A stretch of 64,000 nucleotides of DNA from assembly GCF_032670585.1 (NCBI RefSeq), contig NZ_JAVQHL010000002.1, positions 1,178,001 through 1,242,000 on the forward strand, given 5' to 3'. This DNA is from Ostreiculturibacter nitratireducens. GTDB taxonomy: Bacteria > Pseudomonadota > Alphaproteobacteria > Rhodobacterales > Rhodobacteraceae. The notes under the pieces are model-generated. The model ran no database searches. It was given only the letters and a program-made list of their open reading frames with translations, and had not been told where the DNA came from. Below are positions 1 to 8,457 of this stretch, piece by piece (the stretch's first letter is position 1; every line of letters begins with the position of its first letter). The translations under genes were made by a program, and so were the position numbers.

Positions 1-1385
1 TGACCCGGTCGCGGATCACATATGCCGCCCATGCGAGGGCGCTTCTTGCGCTGGGCGTGCCGCTCGTCGGCTCGCACCTGGCGCAGGCGGCGCTTCATGT
101 CAGCGACACGGTGATGCTCGGATGGTATGGGGTCGCGCCCCTCGCGGCCGTGGTCCTGGGCTCCAGCACGTTCTTCACCCTTTTCGTCCTGGGCGCGGGC
201 TTCGCCATAGCCGTGATGCCGATGGTCGCGAATGCGCTGGGGCGCGGGGACGAGGTGCAGGTCCGCCGAGACACGCGGATGGGGCTGTGGCTGTCGATCC
301 TTTACGGCGCGGTTGTCCTGCCGGTTCTCTGGTGGTCGCGCCCGATTCTGGAGGCGATGGGACAGGAGCCGGAGATCGCCGCTCTAGCACAGGACTATCT
401 GCGGATCGCGGGCTTCGGGATGATCCCTGCGCTTCTGGTCATGGTCCTGAAGAGTTATCTTTCTGCGCTGGAACATGCCGGCTTCGTTCTCTGGGGCACG
501 CTGGCCGGGGTCGCGCTGAACGTTGCCCTGAACTGGGCTCTCATCTTCGGGAACTGGGGCGCGCCCGAGCTCGGCGTCCGGGGCGCGGCCATCGCGACGC
601 TGGCAACACAACTCCTGACGGTCGCTCTCCTCGCCGCCTATGCGGCGGCCCACAGGGACCTGCGCCGCTTCACCCTCTTCGCGCGCTTCTGGCGCGCCGA
701 CTGGCCGGCCTTCGCCCAGGTGTTCCGCCTCGGCTGGCCGATCGGCCTGACCGGACTTGCCGAGGGCGGTCTCTTCTCCGCCTCATCGATCATGATGGGA
801 TGGGTCGGCACGGTGGAACTCGCCGCCCATGGCATTGCGCTTCAGGTGGCCTCCGTCGCGTTCATGGTCCATCTCGGCCTGTCCAACGCCGCCACCGTCA
901 GGGCCGGCCGCGCCGCCGGGTCAGGGAACGCGGAAGCCCTGCGCGACGGAGCGATCGCGGCGATCGCGCTTTCTTTCCTCGTGGGCCTCGTCATGGTCAC
1001 GCTGTTCCTCACGGTGCCCGCCCAGATCGTCGGCCTTTTCCTCGACGCGACGAACCCGAGCGCGCCCGACGTTCTCGCCTTCGGCATCGTTCTCCTCGCG
1101 ACGGCGGCTCTGTTTCAGCTTTTCGATGCGATGCAGGCGATGGCGCTCGGATTCCTCCGGGGCGTGCAGGACACGCGAATCCCAATGTGGATCGCGGCCT
1201 TCAGCTACTGGATCGTCGGCGTTCCGGTCAGCTATGCGCTTGCCTTCCCGATGGGCTTCGGCGGACCCGGCCTCTGGCTCGGGCTGACGGCAGGTCTCGC
1301 CGTGGCCGCCGCGCTTCTCATGACGCGGTTCTGGTGGGGGCGGGGGCTCAGAACCCGTCCATCCCTGGCAATCCCGCAGCGATGA
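1..1385 (+). CDS. MATE family efflux transporter (5' end at window edge)
   Basis: Multidrug and toxin extrusion (MATE) type antiporter of the inner membrane, expected to exchange Na+ or H+ for cationic compounds. The protein is hydrophobic throughout with the family's roughly twelve helices. It opens with the typical ALGVPLVGSHLAQ segment and carries a repeated GxPIGLTGLAEGG-type segment at the start of the second half. The reading frame is open to the left edge. Bases 1-2 are TG followed by ACC CGG, so the true ATG probably lies one base outside the window, giving about 461 residues. A GTG at 57 would delete the start of helix 1. Its 3' end overlaps the convergent acyltransferase gene by 38 bases. 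Substrate unknown. Confidence 0.9.
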   Translation, partial: TRSRITYAAHARALLALGVPLVGSHLAQAALHVSDTVMLGWYGVAPLAAVVLGSSTFFTLFVLGAGFAIAVMPMVANALGRGDEVQVRRDTRMGLWLSILYGAVVLPVLWWSRPILEAMGQEPEIAALAQDYLRIAGFGMIPALLVMVLKSYLSALEHAGFVLWGTLAGVALNVALNWALIFGNWGAPELGVRGAAIATLATQLLTVALLAAYAAAHRDLRRFTLFARFWRADWPAFAQVFRLGWPIGLTGLAEGGLFSASSIMMGWVGTVELAAHGIALQVASVAFMVHLGLSNAATVRAGRAAGSGNAEALRDGAIAAIALSFLVGLVMVTLFLTVPAQIVGLFLDATNPSAPDVLAFGIVLLATAALFQLFDAMQAMALGFLRGVQDTRIPMWIAAFSYWIVGVPVSYALAFPMGFGGPGLWLGLTAGLAVAAALLMTRFWWGRGLRTRPSLAIPQR

Positions 1386-3351
1386 TCCGACTGCCGAAAA
1401 GCGCCTCGCCCTCCGGGCTCCAGTGGTCCCCGTCGCTCCAGTAGAGGACGTCGCAGGTCATGAAATCGTGCCCCATGTCGAGCGGTGGAAACCGTCCCAG
1501 CGCGGCGTAGGTGACGTTCGGTGCGCGTTCGGCCACGGTGGCTTCGATCGCGCGGTCGAGCCTTTCGAAGGCGTCACGCTGGTTGGGGCGCAGGTCGTAG
1601 CCGTGATCGCAGCCGTGCCGAAGAAGGAGGTTGGGCGACACATGCGGTTCGATCCGTGGCGCGAGCCAGACCACCGGAACGCGCCGCGCAAGCTCACCAA
1701 GGTAGTCAGCCGCCCTTGCTATCCGTTGCTGATCGGGCTCGAACCGGGGCAGCGGCACGTCCCAGGCGCTGCGCAGGAAGATCTGGCGCGAGCCGACCGC
1801 GCCTTCTTCGCTCAGCAGCAGATAGGAGCCCGACTGCGCATAGATCACCAGCGAGAAAAGATCGCTCCGCCGTTCGGCGAGTTCGGCGAATTCTTCGTAT
1901 TTGCATCTTAGTTCAGGTTCGGAAAGCGGGCAGCCGCCAATCGCGAGCCCCATGACGAAGTCCCGCCGCGCCAAGGTCTGCAAGGCCGAGAAGACGTCGA
2001 TTCCGTGGCTGTCGCCCAGGACCGCGACGCCCGGTCCGTGCCTGGCCGCGCAGTCCTCGATGCGCGCGACGGCGTTGGCGTCGAGAGCCTTCAGGTTGAA
2101 ACGGCAGGGCCCGGCGTCCTCAGGCTCCCGATGCGCCTGCAGCGCGGCCTGCAGCAACTCGTAGGTCCGCGCCATCTCGGGGTTCGCGCGCATCCAGGAC
2201 GTGTTGCCGCCATCGGTCGCCAGTCCGCCCACACCCAGCGCCAACAGCCCGACAAGGCTCAGCGCGGACCAGGAAAAGACCTGGCTCCGGCGCGGAAGAG
2301 CGGGCACTGACCGTCTTCGGAACGGCGTCTCGACATAGCGCCAGCTTGCCCAGGCGAGCGCGAGGGTCAGCACGACGAGTGCCGCCATCAACCACTCCGG
2401 CGGCGCCCCGATGCTTCGGACCCGCGCCAGCGCGAATAGTGGCTGGTGCCAAAGATAGGCGGAATAGCTGACAAGCCCGAGCGCCACGACCGGACGCAGC
2501 GACAGGAGCCGCGCCACTGGCCCGCTCTCCCGCGCGAAGAGTATGACCAGCGCCGCGCCCAGGACCGGCAGCGCCGTGTAGACCGAAGGCATCGGCGTCG
2601 CGCTGGTATAGAGAAGGATCGCCAAGCCCATCATGGCCATCCCCGCCGCCGCAAGAAGACCGGAGGCGCGGGTGCCCCAATGCCGTTCCGCGAATGCGCA
2701 GAGTGCGCCGATCATCAGCTCCCAGGCCCGCGAGCCGGTGAAGAAGAAGTTCGTGTCGGGATCGGTCCGCCAGCCGTATTCCGCCAGCGCGAGGCTGACC
2801 GTCGCGAGCGCCATGACGGCGAAGAGCGGACCACGTTGACCCATGCGCCAGGCGAGGAGCAGCATCAACGGGAACAGGACGTAGAATTGCTCTTCGACCG
2901 ACAGGCTCCAGGTGTGAAGGAGAGGCTGTTCGGCTTCGCTTGGCGCGAAGTAGTCGAATTGCTGGCCGAACAGGATGTTCGACACGAAGAGCGCGACAGT
3001 CGCGATCGTCTCGCTGTAAGCCGCCCGTTCCGCAGGGAGCATGAGCGCCCAGGCGAACGGCCACGTCGCCAGCACGACGAAGACGAGCGCCGGCAGGATC
3101 CGCCGGGCGCGGCGTTCGTAGAAGGCAGCTATCGAAAACCGCCCCGCCTCGAGTTCGCCGGCGATGATCGTGGTGATCAGATAGCCCGAGATGACGAAGA
3201 AGATGTCGACCCCGACGTAGCCGCCGCCGAACCCGGAAAAGCCCGCGTGGAAGAGGATCACCGAGGCAACGGCGATGGCACGCAGGCCGTCGATTTCGGG
3301 GCGGTATTTCAGCGCCTTGGCGGACGCGCGACGGTCCCCGTGCGCGCCCAC
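1348..3351 (-). CDS. OafA/YrhL-type membrane acyltransferase with C-terminal SGNH domain
   Basis: Integral-membrane O-acyltransferase that probably acetylates a cell-surface polysaccharide or peptidoglycan-linked glycan. Residues about 15-370 form the acyltransferase-3 domain, with IDGLRAIAV, the catalytic-type His in VILFHAGF, FFVISGYLIT, RRARRILPAL and HTWSLSVEEQFY. Residues about 440-667 form an SGNH hydrolase-like domain with GDSH at about 446 and the D-x-x-H pair near residues 640-643 (SDGDHWSPEG). This two-domain layout and length match the family. Translation starts at a GTG four bases after the upstream hypothetical gene, suggesting one transcript with it and aatA. The acceptor glycan cannot be told from sequence. 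Confidence 0.92.
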   Translation of the reverse strand: MGAHGDRRASAKALKYRPEIDGLRAIAVASVILFHAGFSGFGGGYVGVDIFFVISGYLITTIIAGELEAGRFSIAAFYERRARRILPALVFVVLATWPFAWALMLPAERAAYSETIATVALFVSNILFGQQFDYFAPSEAEQPLLHTWSLSVEEQFYVLFPLMLLLAWRMGQRGPLFAVMALATVSLALAEYGWRTDPDTNFFFTGSRAWELMIGALCAFAERHWGTRASGLLAAAGMAMMGLAILLYTSATPMPSVYTALPVLGAALVILFARESGPVARLLSLRPVVALGLVSYSAYLWHQPLFALARVRSIGAPPEWLMAALVVLTLALAWASWRYVETPFRRRSVPALPRRSQVFSWSALSLVGLLALGVGGLATDGGNTSWMRANPEMARTYELLQAALQAHREPEDAGPCRFNLKALDANAVARIEDCAARHGPGVAVLGDSHGIDVFSALQTLARRDFVMGLAIGGCPLSEPELRCKYEEFAELAERRSDLFSLVIYAQSGSYLLLSEEGAVGSRQIFLRSAWDVPLPRFEPDQQRIARAADYLGELARRVPVVWLAPRIEPHVSPNLLLRHGCDHGYDLRPNQRDAFERLDRAIEATVAERAPNVTYAALGRFPPLDMGHDFMTCDVLYWSDGDHWSPEGEALFGSRIIAAGLPGMDGF

Positions 3352-3355
3352 CGTC

Positions 3356-3781
3356 TCAAGCTCCGGCCGGTCCGGCCGGCTGATCTTTCATGATGCGATC
3401 CGCCTTCTTCCGCACCAGGACCGACCTGAGGTCGTGCATCGCGAGGAGCAGGGCGTCAGTGACGTCTTCGAGCTGCGCGTCGCTGGCTTTCGACTGCGCC
3501 CATTGGGTGGTCAGGTTGAGGTGGTCGACGGTCCTCAGGATGTCGTCCACCTCGCGTCGCTGCAGCTGCCCGATGCGGGCGGCCATCCAGTCATGGATCG
3601 CCTTCAGATCGCCCTCGGACAGCGACCGCTCGCCATGCGGCTTGATATCGCCGTTCTTCACGTTGACGACGGCGATCTGGTCCATCTCGATCCGGCGGTT
3701 GCGGTTTTCCGTGTCCACACGGAACACCGCGGCCCCGTTCTCACGGACGCGGAAGTAATAGTCCGGCAGATCGCCCGCCAT
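3356..3781 (-). CDS. Conserved hypothetical protein, 141 aa
   Basis: I do not recognise a named family. The protein is soluble, with no signal peptide or membrane helix. The N-terminal half (residues 1-60) looks like beta strands (YYFRVRENGAAVFRVDTENRNRRIEMDQIAVVNVKNGDIKPHG broken here by charged turns), and the C-terminal half is helical and charged. It sits between aatA and the acyltransferase, 8 and 4 bases from each, so it is probably co-transcribed. My recollection is that similar proteins accompany this aminotransferase in other Rhodobacterales, but no function follows from that. Confidence 0.8.
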   Translation of the reverse strand: MAGDLPDYYFRVRENGAAVFRVDTENRNRRIEMDQIAVVNVKNGDIKPHGERSLSEGDLKAIHDWMAARIGQLQRREVDDILRTVDHLNLTTQWAQSKASDAQLEDVTDALLLAMHDLRSVLVRKKADRIMKDQPAGPAGA

Positions 3782-3789
3782 GTCGCTCC

Positions 3790-4992
3790 TCAGCTCAATC
3801 CCGCGCAGAAGGCCTGGATGCGGCTGCAGGCCTCCGTCAACGCTGCCTCGGAGGTAGCGTAGCTGACGCGGAAGTTCGGCGAAAGCCCGAAGGCCGCGCC
3901 GAACACGACCGCGACGCCAGTCTCATCGAGAAGTGCCGTGGCAAAGGCCTCGTCGTCGGTGATCTTCGTGCCCCCGGCCGAGGTCTTGCCGATGCAGCCC
4001 GAGATGTCGGGATAGACGTAGAAAGCGCCTTCGGGTCGCGGGCAGGTCAAGCCCTTGGCCTGGTTCAGCATCGACACCACGAGATCGCGCCGCTTCTGGA
4101 ACAGAAGCCGGTTCGCCGCGAGGAAATCCTGCGGACCATTGAGCGCCTCGACCGCCGCCCATTGCGCGATCGAGCAGGGGTTGGAGGTCGACTGCGACTG
4201 GATCGTGCTCATCGCGCGGATCAGTTCCACCGGCCCCGCCGCGTAGCCGATCCGCCAGCCCGTCATCGCATAGGCCTTCGACACGCCGTTGCAGGTCAGC
4301 GTCCGGTCATAAAGGCCCGGCTCCACCTGGGCGGGCGTCACGAATTCGAACCCGTCGAAGGTCAGGTGCTCATACATGTCGTCCGACATGATCCAGATGT
4401 GCGGGTGGCGCATCAGGACGTCAGTGAGCGCCTTGAGTTCCTCGCGCGTGTAGCCCGCGCCCGTCGGGTTCGAGGGCGAGTTGAAGATGAACCACTTGGT
4501 CTTCGGCGTGATCGCGGCTTCCAGGAGCGCCGGCGTCAGCTTGAACTGCGTCTCGATCCCGGCAGCGACCGGCACCGGCGTGCCGCCTGCCAGCAGCACC
4601 ATGTCAGGGTAGCTCACCCAATAGGGCGCCGGGATGATGACCTCGTCGCCGGGGTTCAGCGTCGCCATCAGCGCGTTGTAGAGGACCTGCTTGCCGCCGG
4701 TGCCGACCGTCACCTGCTTCGGCGTATATTCGAGGCCGTTCTCGCGCTTGAACTTCGCGCAGATCGCCGCCTTGAGTTCCGGGATCCCGTCGACGGTGGT
4801 GTATTTCGTCTTGCCTTCGTCGATCGCCCGCTTGCCGGCGTCCTTGATGTTCTGCGGCGTGTCGAAATCCGGCTCGCCGGCGCCAAGGCCGATAACGTCC
4901 TTGCCCGCTGCCTTCAGCTCCGCGGCCTTTTGCGTGACTGCGATGGTGGGCGAGGGCTTCACGCGGGCGAGCGTGTCCGAAAGGAAGGCCAT
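3790..4992 (-). CDS. aatA: Pyridoxal-phosphate aspartate aminotransferase
   Basis: Cytoplasmic class I aminotransferase of the I-gamma subgroup that interconverts aspartate/oxaloacetate with glutamate/2-oxoglutarate; some members also use prephenate. Visible hallmarks are GLGAGEPDFDTP near the start, the substrate-binding segment APYWVSYP, FNSPSNPTGAGYT, and the PLP lysine in SKAYAMTGWRIGY at about residue 240, followed by the C-terminal FRVSYATSEAAL arginine motif. The length of 400 matches the family. The ATG is preceded by a GGAG. It is divergent from the XRE regulator, with 83 bases between them that must hold both promoters. Confidence 0.95.
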   Translation of the reverse strand: MAFLSDTLARVKPSPTIAVTQKAAELKAAGKDVIGLGAGEPDFDTPQNIKDAGKRAIDEGKTKYTTVDGIPELKAAICAKFKRENGLEYTPKQVTVGTGGKQVLYNALMATLNPGDEVIIPAPYWVSYPDMVLLAGGTPVPVAAGIETQFKLTPALLEAAITPKTKWFIFNSPSNPTGAGYTREELKALTDVLMRHPHIWIMSDDMYEHLTFDGFEFVTPAQVEPGLYDRTLTCNGVSKAYAMTGWRIGYAAGPVELIRAMSTIQSQSTSNPCSIAQWAAVEALNGPQDFLAANRLLFQKRRDLVVSMLNQAKGLTCPRPEGAFYVYPDISGCIGKTSAGGTKITDDEAFATALLDETGVAVVFGAAFGLSPNFRVSYATSEAALTEACSRIQAFCAGLS

Positions 4993-5075
4993 GAGGGGGC
5001 TCCGGTTTGAAGTTTCCGGGCATCTCCTTTAGGGTCGCGCCCAACGCTCATCAAGCACTAAAGGAGGAAAGACCG

Positions 5076-5501
5076 GTGACGGAGACAGTCCAGGATACGG
5101 AAGTGGCTCAGGAGGCCGGCAAAGGCTGGTTCAGCGCGGACACCGCGACCTTCGGCGACCGGTTGGCCGGCGCGCGCGAGTCGATCGGGCTTTCGCAGAA
5201 GGAAGTCGCCAATCGCCTTGGCGTGCGTCAAAAGACCCTCGTCGCCTGGGAGAACGACCTCTCCGAGCCTCGTTCCAACAAGCTCCAGATGCTGGCGGGC
5301 CTCCTCGGCGTGTCACTCATGTGGCTTCTTACGGGTGAGGGCGAAGGGATCGAAAGTCCCGACGAGCGCCGTCCGGACGCTGACGCCTCCGCGATGCTCT
5401 CCGAGATGCGGGCGCTGAGGACCGAGATCGGCAAAGCCTCGGAACGACTGGGGCGGCTCGAGAAGCGCCTCCGCCTGGTTCTTGCCGAGCGCGCGCCATG
5501 A
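5076..5501 (+). CDS. XRE-family transcriptional regulator
   Basis: DNA-binding protein of 141 residues. The helix-turn-helix covers about residues 28-90 (FGDRLAGARESIGLSQKEVANRLGV followed by QKTLVAWENDLSEPR). A short linker then leads into a C-terminal alpha-helix with heptad-like leucines (residues about 108-136), probably for dimerisation. The start is the GTG at 5076, which has a near-perfect AAGGAGG at 5061-5067. An in-frame ATG at 5007 is upstream, lacks a ribosome site and would add 23 atypical residues. The 3' end overlaps sdhE by ATGA, so the two are translationally coupled. Target genes are unknown; the divergent aatA is a natural candidate. Confidence 0.9.
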   Translation: MTETVQDTEVAQEAGKGWFSADTATFGDRLAGARESIGLSQKEVANRLGVRQKTLVAWENDLSEPRSNKLQMLAGLLGVSLMWLLTGEGEGIESPDERRPDADASAMLSEMRALRTEIGKASERLGRLEKRLRLVLAERAP

Positions 5502-5773
5502 CAGAGGCTGTCGAGGTTCGCCTCAAGCGTCTCGCCATGCGGTCCTGGCGGCGCGGCACCAAGGAGATGGACCTGATCCTCGGCCCGTTCGCGGATGCGC
5601 GTCTGGCTGCGCTTTCGCCGGACGCCCTGGAGCTCTACGACGCGCTTCTCGAAGAGAACGACCAGGACCTCTACCCCTGGGTCACTGGTGCCGCTCCGGC
5701 GCCGGACCGTTTTGCCCCACTCCTGGCCGAAATCGCGGATTTCGCGCGAAGCCGTCATACTCCCGAACCCTGA
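5498..5773 (+). CDS. sdhE: FAD assembly factor SdhE
   Basis: Small soluble chaperone of the SdhE/Sdh5 (DUF339) family that promotes covalent attachment of FAD to the SdhA flavoprotein subunit of succinate dehydrogenase. The signature R-G-T-K-E-M-D at residues 19-25 matches the RGxxExD motif that contacts the flavoprotein, and the remaining helices (ALSPDALELYDALLEENDQDLYPWVTG) fit the five-helix family fold. The length of 91 is normal. It starts inside the stop codon of the XRE gene (ATGA). No sdh structural genes are in the window. Confidence 0.88.
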   Translation: MTEAVEVRLKRLAMRSWRRGTKEMDLILGPFADARLAALSPDALELYDALLEENDQDLYPWVTGAAPAPDRFAPLLAEIADFARSRHTPEP

Positions 5774-5870
5774 CGACCCGGTTCTGGTTCGCGTCTGGCG
5801 CGGCTTAACCGAAATTTCGGGATTTGGCCCCAGTCTCCGTTTCGGGCAGCGAACGGCGGAGATTGGTTTG

Positions 5871-6368
5871 ATGACGATGCATGCTCATATGCAGGAGGCG
5901 CCGAAACAGGGCTTCATGCTCTGTTACCTCGAAAGCCTCTCGCTGGTGGAACGGCTCCACCGGTTGCTTCTGGATGTGATCAAGGACGAATTCGAACGCC
6001 TCGGGTTTCTTGAGATCAACGCGGTGCAGGCGCTTCTCCTGTTCAACATCGGCGAGAACGAGGTGACGGCCGGGGAACTGAAGAGCCGGGGCTACTACCA
6101 GGGCTCGAATGTCAGCTACAACCTCAAGAAGCTGGTGGAGGCGGGCTACATGCACCACCAGCGGTCCGAAATCGATCGCCGCTCGGTGCGTGTGAGGCTG
6201 ACCGACAAGGGCCGCAAGGTGCGCGACGCCGTCGAAGCGCTCTTCGCGCGCCACGCTCAGGGAATGGAGACGCGGGGCGTCCTCGGCGCGGCCGGGCTCG
6301 ATGACGTCAACACGATGCTGCGGCGGATGGAACGCTACTGGACCGACCAGATCCGCTATATCTACTGA
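5871..6368 (+). CDS. ldtR: MarR-family regulator, LdtR-like
   Basis: Winged-helix regulator of 165 residues. The segment QGFMLCYLESLSLVERLHR, then LEINAVQALLLFNIG, and the recognition region TAGELKSRGYYQGSNVSYNLKKL with the wing R-S-E-I-D-R-R-S-V-R-V closely follow LdtR of Rhizobiales. LdtR controls an L,D-transpeptidase gene and stress tolerance there. The start is the ATG at 5871, preceded by GGCGGAG; ATGs at 5877 and 5889 are alternatives. An in-frame extension upstream runs through sdhE in another frame and is not plausible. No L,D-transpeptidase gene is nearby, so the regulon is unknown. Confidence 0.85.
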   Translation: MTMHAHMQEAPKQGFMLCYLESLSLVERLHRLLLDVIKDEFERLGFLEINAVQALLLFNIGENEVTAGELKSRGYYQGSNVSYNLKKLVEAGYMHHQRSEIDRRSVRVRLTDKGRKVRDAVEALFARHAQGMETRGVLGAAGLDDVNTMLRRMERYWTDQIRYIY

Positions 6369-6478
6369 GGTCGCGCGGCGGCGGGCTTTGGCTCGGTCCG
6401 GACCCGCATCCGGGGCACGGTTTCGCGGGTGCCGGGAAGGGCCCCTTGTGCCACTCGGCCACCCGGACGAAACTGGGC

Positions 6479-7195
6479 TTATCCCTTTTCGTCCCTGGGG
6501 ACAGGGGCTGCGCCAATCCTCATCCCCTCCAGCTCTTTCAGCAGTTTCCGCACCATCGCCCGCTCGAAATCCTCGAAACCCAGCGCCGTTTCGACGAAGG
6601 CGTCGGGTCCGCGGATCACGTCGGCCCGGAACCATGCGGACAGTTCCGCCATGCCGGGTTCGCCGCCATCCCACGAGGGGTCGCGGTCGGCGCCGATCAC
6701 GAGAGCATTCACCGTGACCCAGGGCGGAAGACCGATATCGCGCGGCCGGGGGCCGGCGTTGTTCAGACCATCCCCCGTCAGGTCGAGCGTCATCCGCGGG
6801 CAGTCGTCCCGGTCCGCAAGCAGGTCCGCGCCGTAGCGAAGGGCTGCCCCCACGGCGGTCTGCGGCGCGCCCGGCATCCGGGGGCGCGCACGCAACTCCG
6901 CCACGATCCGGTCGAGCGCAAGTGGTCCCGATACCTCGGTCCAGGGTAGGATCAGCCGGATATCCTCCGGCCCGCTCCAGTCGTAGACGGCGAGCCACAC
7001 CGGCAGTTCCGGCATCTGCAACAGGGCTGCCCGCACCTCCGGGTGGTCGATCGCGCCCGCGAGGCCGCCCATCTGAAGCGCGTATTCCGCATCGTCGACC
7101 GAACCGGAGACGTCGAGCCCGACCGCCAGCGCCTGACGGCATTCGGCCCAGAGAAGCGAGGGCCACAGCGCGAGGAGGAACGCAATCCCCCTCAT
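6479..7195 (-). CDS. DUF1194 von Willebrand-like exported protein (second copy)
   Basis: Protein of 238 residues with an N-terminal signal peptide (hydrophobic residues 3-16, cleavage likely after LLWA) and a von Willebrand-type domain. The MIDAS-like motif D-V-S-G-S appears in VGLDVSGSVDDAEY, followed by WLAVYDWSG and a second acidic loop DLTGDGLNN. DUF1194 function is not established; a metal-dependent periplasmic binding role is an inference from the MIDAS motif. It starts within the stop codon of the preceding paralogue (ATGA at 7192-7195), so both are probably made together. Confidence 0.88.
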   Translation of the reverse strand: MRGIAFLLALWPSLLWAECRQALAVGLDVSGSVDDAEYALQMGGLAGAIDHPEVRAALLQMPELPVWLAVYDWSGPEDIRLILPWTEVSGPLALDRIVAELRARPRMPGAPQTAVGAALRYGADLLADRDDCPRMTLDLTGDGLNNAGPRPRDIGLPPWVTVNALVIGADRDPSWDGGEPGMAELSAWFRADVIRGPDAFVETALGFEDFERAMVRKLLKELEGMRIGAAPVPRDEKG

Positions 7196-7884
7196 CCGCC
7201 CCGCTCCACGTTTTCGGCCTGGCCCAGAACCTGCTCCGCCAGTTCCCGCATCAGTTTTCGCCGGATCGCGCGAGGGAAGTCGGTATGCTGCGGTGCCACT
7301 TCGACGAATGCCCCACGGCCCCGGATCACCTCGCCCCGGTAATAGGCGACGATATCCGCCTCATGCCCTCCGATGGCGAGCGCGTTGACGAGGATGTCGC
7401 CGAAATCCTTCCGGCGGTAGGCGTCCGCCGGGCTCATCCCCTCGTTGTTGCGCCCATCGCCCGAAACGTCGATGACCCGCGCGACGCAGTCCGGCGCCTC
7501 GTCGAACAGCTGGCGCCCGAATTCCAGCGCATAGCCGATGGCCGTGGGGAGGCCGTAGCCCCAGCCCTCACGCGCCGCGATCACCCCGGCGACATGGTCT
7601 AGGTCCGCCTCGCTTGTCACCTCCGTCCAGCCGACGACGACCTCCTGATGCCGCCGCCCGCTCCATTCGTAGACGGCGATCGCCACGTGGTCCTCGGGGC
7701 CCAGGAACGCGGCGCGGATCTCCGGGTCCTGAAGCGCCAGCACCAGACCCTTCCGCTGCACCGAATAGTCGGCCGCATCCACCGACCGGGACACGTCGAA
7801 GGCAAGTTCCAGCGCCAGCCGGCAGGCCCCCTCCGCAGGCAGCGGAATACCCGCCAGCACCGCGAGGAGACCCGCCCTGACCAT
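7192..7884 (-). CDS. DUF1194 von Willebrand-like exported protein (first copy)
   Basis: Paralogue of the following gene, 230 residues. It has a signal peptide (residues 1-19, cleavage near PAEGA), the MIDAS-like motif D-V-S-R-S in ELAFDVSRSVDAADY, AIAVYEWSG, and the acidic loop DVSGDGRNN. The ATG at 7884 shares its A with the TAA stop of the glyoxalase gene (TAATG), which fixes the start; a longer in-frame reading upstream only overlaps the glyoxalase gene. The pair differ enough to suggest an old duplication rather than a recent one. Function unknown. Confidence 0.87.
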   Translation of the reverse strand: MVRAGLLAVLAGIPLPAEGACRLALELAFDVSRSVDAADYSVQRKGLVLALQDPEIRAAFLGPEDHVAIAVYEWSGRRHQEVVVGWTEVTSEADLDHVAGVIAAREGWGYGLPTAIGYALEFGRQLFDEAPDCVARVIDVSGDGRNNEGMSPADAYRRKDFGDILVNALAIGGHEADIVAYYRGEVIRGRGAFVEVAPQHTDFPRAIRRKLMRELAEQVLGQAENVERGG

Positions 7885-8312
7885 TACCAGTGCCCGGTAT
7901 TGCCCATGCTGGCCCAGGGTTCGTGCGGCGTCAGCGCCTCGCCCATCTGGAGAAGCTCGATCGACACGTTGTCGGGCGAACGCACGAAGGCCATCCTCCC
8001 GTCCCGCGGCGGCCGGTTGATGACCACCCCGTTGTCCATCAGGTGCTGGCACATGTCGTAGATGTTCTCGACCTCGTAGGCGAGGTGGCCGAAATGCCGG
8101 CTGTCGGAAGGCAGCCCGTCATCCCCGTCCCAGTTGTAGGTCAGCTCCACCGGGCATTCCTCCTGCCCGGGCGGCGCCATGAACACAAGCGTGAAGCGCC
8201 CCGTCTCGTTCTCGTGGCGCCGCGTCTCCTTGAGCCCCAGAAGCTCGTAGAACGCCATCGACTTCTCGAGGTCCAGCACCCGGACCATCGTGTGGAGATA
8301 CCTTATCTTCAT
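7884..8312 (-). CDS. gloA: Glyoxalase I / lactoylglutathione lyase (VOC family)
   Basis: Cytoplasmic metalloenzyme that converts the methylglyoxal-glutathione hemithioacetal to S-lactoylglutathione. The 142-residue vicinal-oxygen-chelate protein keeps all four metal ligands expected from E. coli GloA: His7 (YLHTMVRV), Glu56 (ELTYNW), His76 (HFGHLAYEV) and Glu119 (SIELLQ). The ATG at 8312 has AAAGGAGGCGGG upstream. It is the first gene of a three-gene unit with two DUF1194 genes and is divergent from thyX. The link between a detoxification enzyme and exported von Willebrand proteins is unexplained. Confidence 0.88.
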   Translation of the reverse strand: MKIRYLHTMVRVLDLEKSMAFYELLGLKETRRHENETGRFTLVFMAPPGQEECPVELTYNWDGDDGLPSDSRHFGHLAYEVENIYDMCQHLMDNGVVINRPPRDGRMAFVRSPDNVSIELLQMGEALTPHEPWASMGNTGHW

Positions 8313-8457
8313 CCCCGCCTCCTTTCTCCTCGACGGAAACCCTATCCTATCGCCGCGCCCCGGCGAAGCCCCTTCGCTCCACTTCATATGGCGGTTCCAC
8401 CAGAGCCTCCCCCAATATAAAGTCACCTCAACGCGATTCCCGGCGAAGGAGGCCCCC

